Shown here in pieces: positions 63,395 to 64,000 of a DNA stretch of 64,000 nt. The stretch's first letter is position 1; each line of letters starts with the position of its first letter. The notes beneath the pieces were generated by a model, which searched no databases, was not told the origin of the DNA, and was given only the letters and a program-made list of their open reading frames with translations. Position numbers and translations under genes: made by a program. Source of the DNA: Pedobacter endophyticus. GTDB taxonomy: Bacteria > Bacteroidota > Bacteroidia > Sphingobacteriales > Sphingobacteriaceae. The DNA lies in NCBI RefSeq assembly GCF_015679185.1, contig NZ_CP064939.1:3596001-3660000 (forward strand). Reading direction: 5' to 3'.

Positions 63395-64000
63395 TTAATT
63401 TTTCTCATAACAGCCTAATGTCGAAGGGTTTATTCTGTTTATGCCGCGTAAGTCTTTATTCAAATAGCTATTGTAATAAGGATCGTTGGTTAGGCTCGAA
63501 CCTTTTCCAATAACAATGCTGTTATCCTGCAACTGAAAATTCTCCGAATCAACTGCGATAAAACCCGGCTCAACATTAATCAGATTGCTGCTGCCCAAAT
63601 CAGTCTTTGTTGTCTTAATCAGGTTATTCAGCAGCTTATACTCAACCTTTGCCGAGCTTTTGCGTTGAATGTCGAGCTCGTTAATCAAAGAGCCGCAGAT
63701 AATATTGTTGGTCAGTTCTATGTTAAGATGATTGTAAGCACTGCTCGATATATAGTCAGAAAAAGTCAATGCTGCAGTCTTCCGCGGAAAGTCGAAGTTA
63801 TATCCCGCAAAGGTATTTTGTTTCAGCATATAACGGCCTCCGCCTGTAGCATAAACCAGGTAGTTGCCGCAATTGTACATTAAATTGTTAAAGGCCAGCA
63901 TTTCCGAATGGTAGCCAATGTAAGCGGCAACCTGCATGTTCTTTATAATACTGTTGCTTAAAATCAGTTTGCTGTTTCCATTGTGAGATAACGAATCGGA
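63395..64000 (-). CDS. Right-handed beta-helix protein, C-terminal part
   Basis: A leftward frame that stays open to the window edge, so its 5' end is missing; 201 codons plus a stop are visible. The pattern of short strands with N ladders (AFNNLMYNCGNYLVY, KQNTFAGYNFDF, IELTNNIICGSLI, YKLLNNLIKT) and the ending PYYNSYLNKDLRGINRINPS-TLGCYE fit secreted parallel beta-helix proteins, often polysaccharide-binding or lyase-like (DUF5123-type tail possible). An internal ATG at 63937 is not the real start. Activity unknown. Confidence 0.75.
   Translation of the reverse strand, partial: SDSLSHNGNSKLILSNSIIKNMQVAAYIGYHSEMLAFNNLMYNCGNYLVYATGGGRYMLKQNTFAGYNFDFPRKTAALTFSDYISSSAYNHLNIELTNNIICGSLINELDIQRKSSAKVEYKLLNNLIKTTKTDLGSSNLINVEPGFIAVDSENFQLQDNSIVIGKGSSLTNDPYYNSYLNKDLRGINRINPSTLGCYEKN

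Noticed and set aside
1..64000. tRNA, rRNA, insertion sequences, prophage, restriction or other defence systems
   Set aside because: I looked through the intergenic spaces and protein list and found no tRNA-like fold, transposase, phage or defence protein.

Overview
The window is chromosomal DNA of a Bacteroidota bacterium, most likely a Sphingobacteriaceae member close to Pedobacter (inference). Evidence: a gliding-motility lipoprotein GldD, a DUF5687-type ABC permease, SLBB-type export proteins, several TAnnTTTG (-7) promoter boxes placed just before ATG starts, few Shine-Dalgarno sequences, and many of the short intergenic repeats typical of this group. No rRNA, tRNA, insertion sequence, prophage or CRISPR array was seen.

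Left part (1-25.7 kb): housekeeping genes on both strands. In order: start of a Gfo/Idh/MocA oxidoreductase, an OmpA-like lipoprotein, an ABC exporter pair, rarA, a methyltransferase, hisS, fumC, an S1/P1-type nuclease, superoxide dismutase, tadA, csaA, a sodium:solute symporter, a LolC/E-type permease with a small lipoprotein, an MBL-fold hydrolase, gldD, aroE, phosphosulfolactate synthase (comA) and a TPR protein. Intergenic spaces hold dispersed palindromic repeats, a 175-bp tandem array, a 21-bp minisatellite and a pyrimidine-rich minisatellite. One dispersed repeat lies in frame inside hisS.

Centre (26-57.5 kb): a large, almost entirely rightward surface-polysaccharide locus. It has a UDP-HexNAc 6-dehydrogenase, gmd, an SLBB export channel, a kinase-less chain-length protein, a dTDP-3-amino-3,6-dideoxyhexose cassette (two FdtA-like isomerases, a hexapeptide acetyltransferase and an aminotransferase), a Wzx flippase, glycosyltransferases around wecB, a Wzy polymerase and a STELLO/DUF288 protein. 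Then come a WbpV-, WbpL- and WbpM-like trio with a PglD-like acyltransferase, a Wzi/RemB-like outer-membrane barrel, a divergent histidine kinase/response regulator pair and a WcaJ-like initiating transferase. From 32.5 to 47.2 kb nearly all genes overlap or abut, the DNA is visibly AT-rich, and TTG/GTG starts appear. Together the genes would make nucleotide sugars, start units on undecaprenyl phosphate, extend, flip, polymerise and export them.

Right part (57.5-64 kb): repeat-rich spacer, then dxs, a 63-aa orphan, scpA, glyA and the 3' end of a beta-helix protein running off the window.

The most unusual points are the hisS in-frame repeat, the altered tandem FdtA paralogue, the STELLO protein, two chemically distinct initiating transferases in one locus, and composite repeat modules repeated in the same order at two sites.
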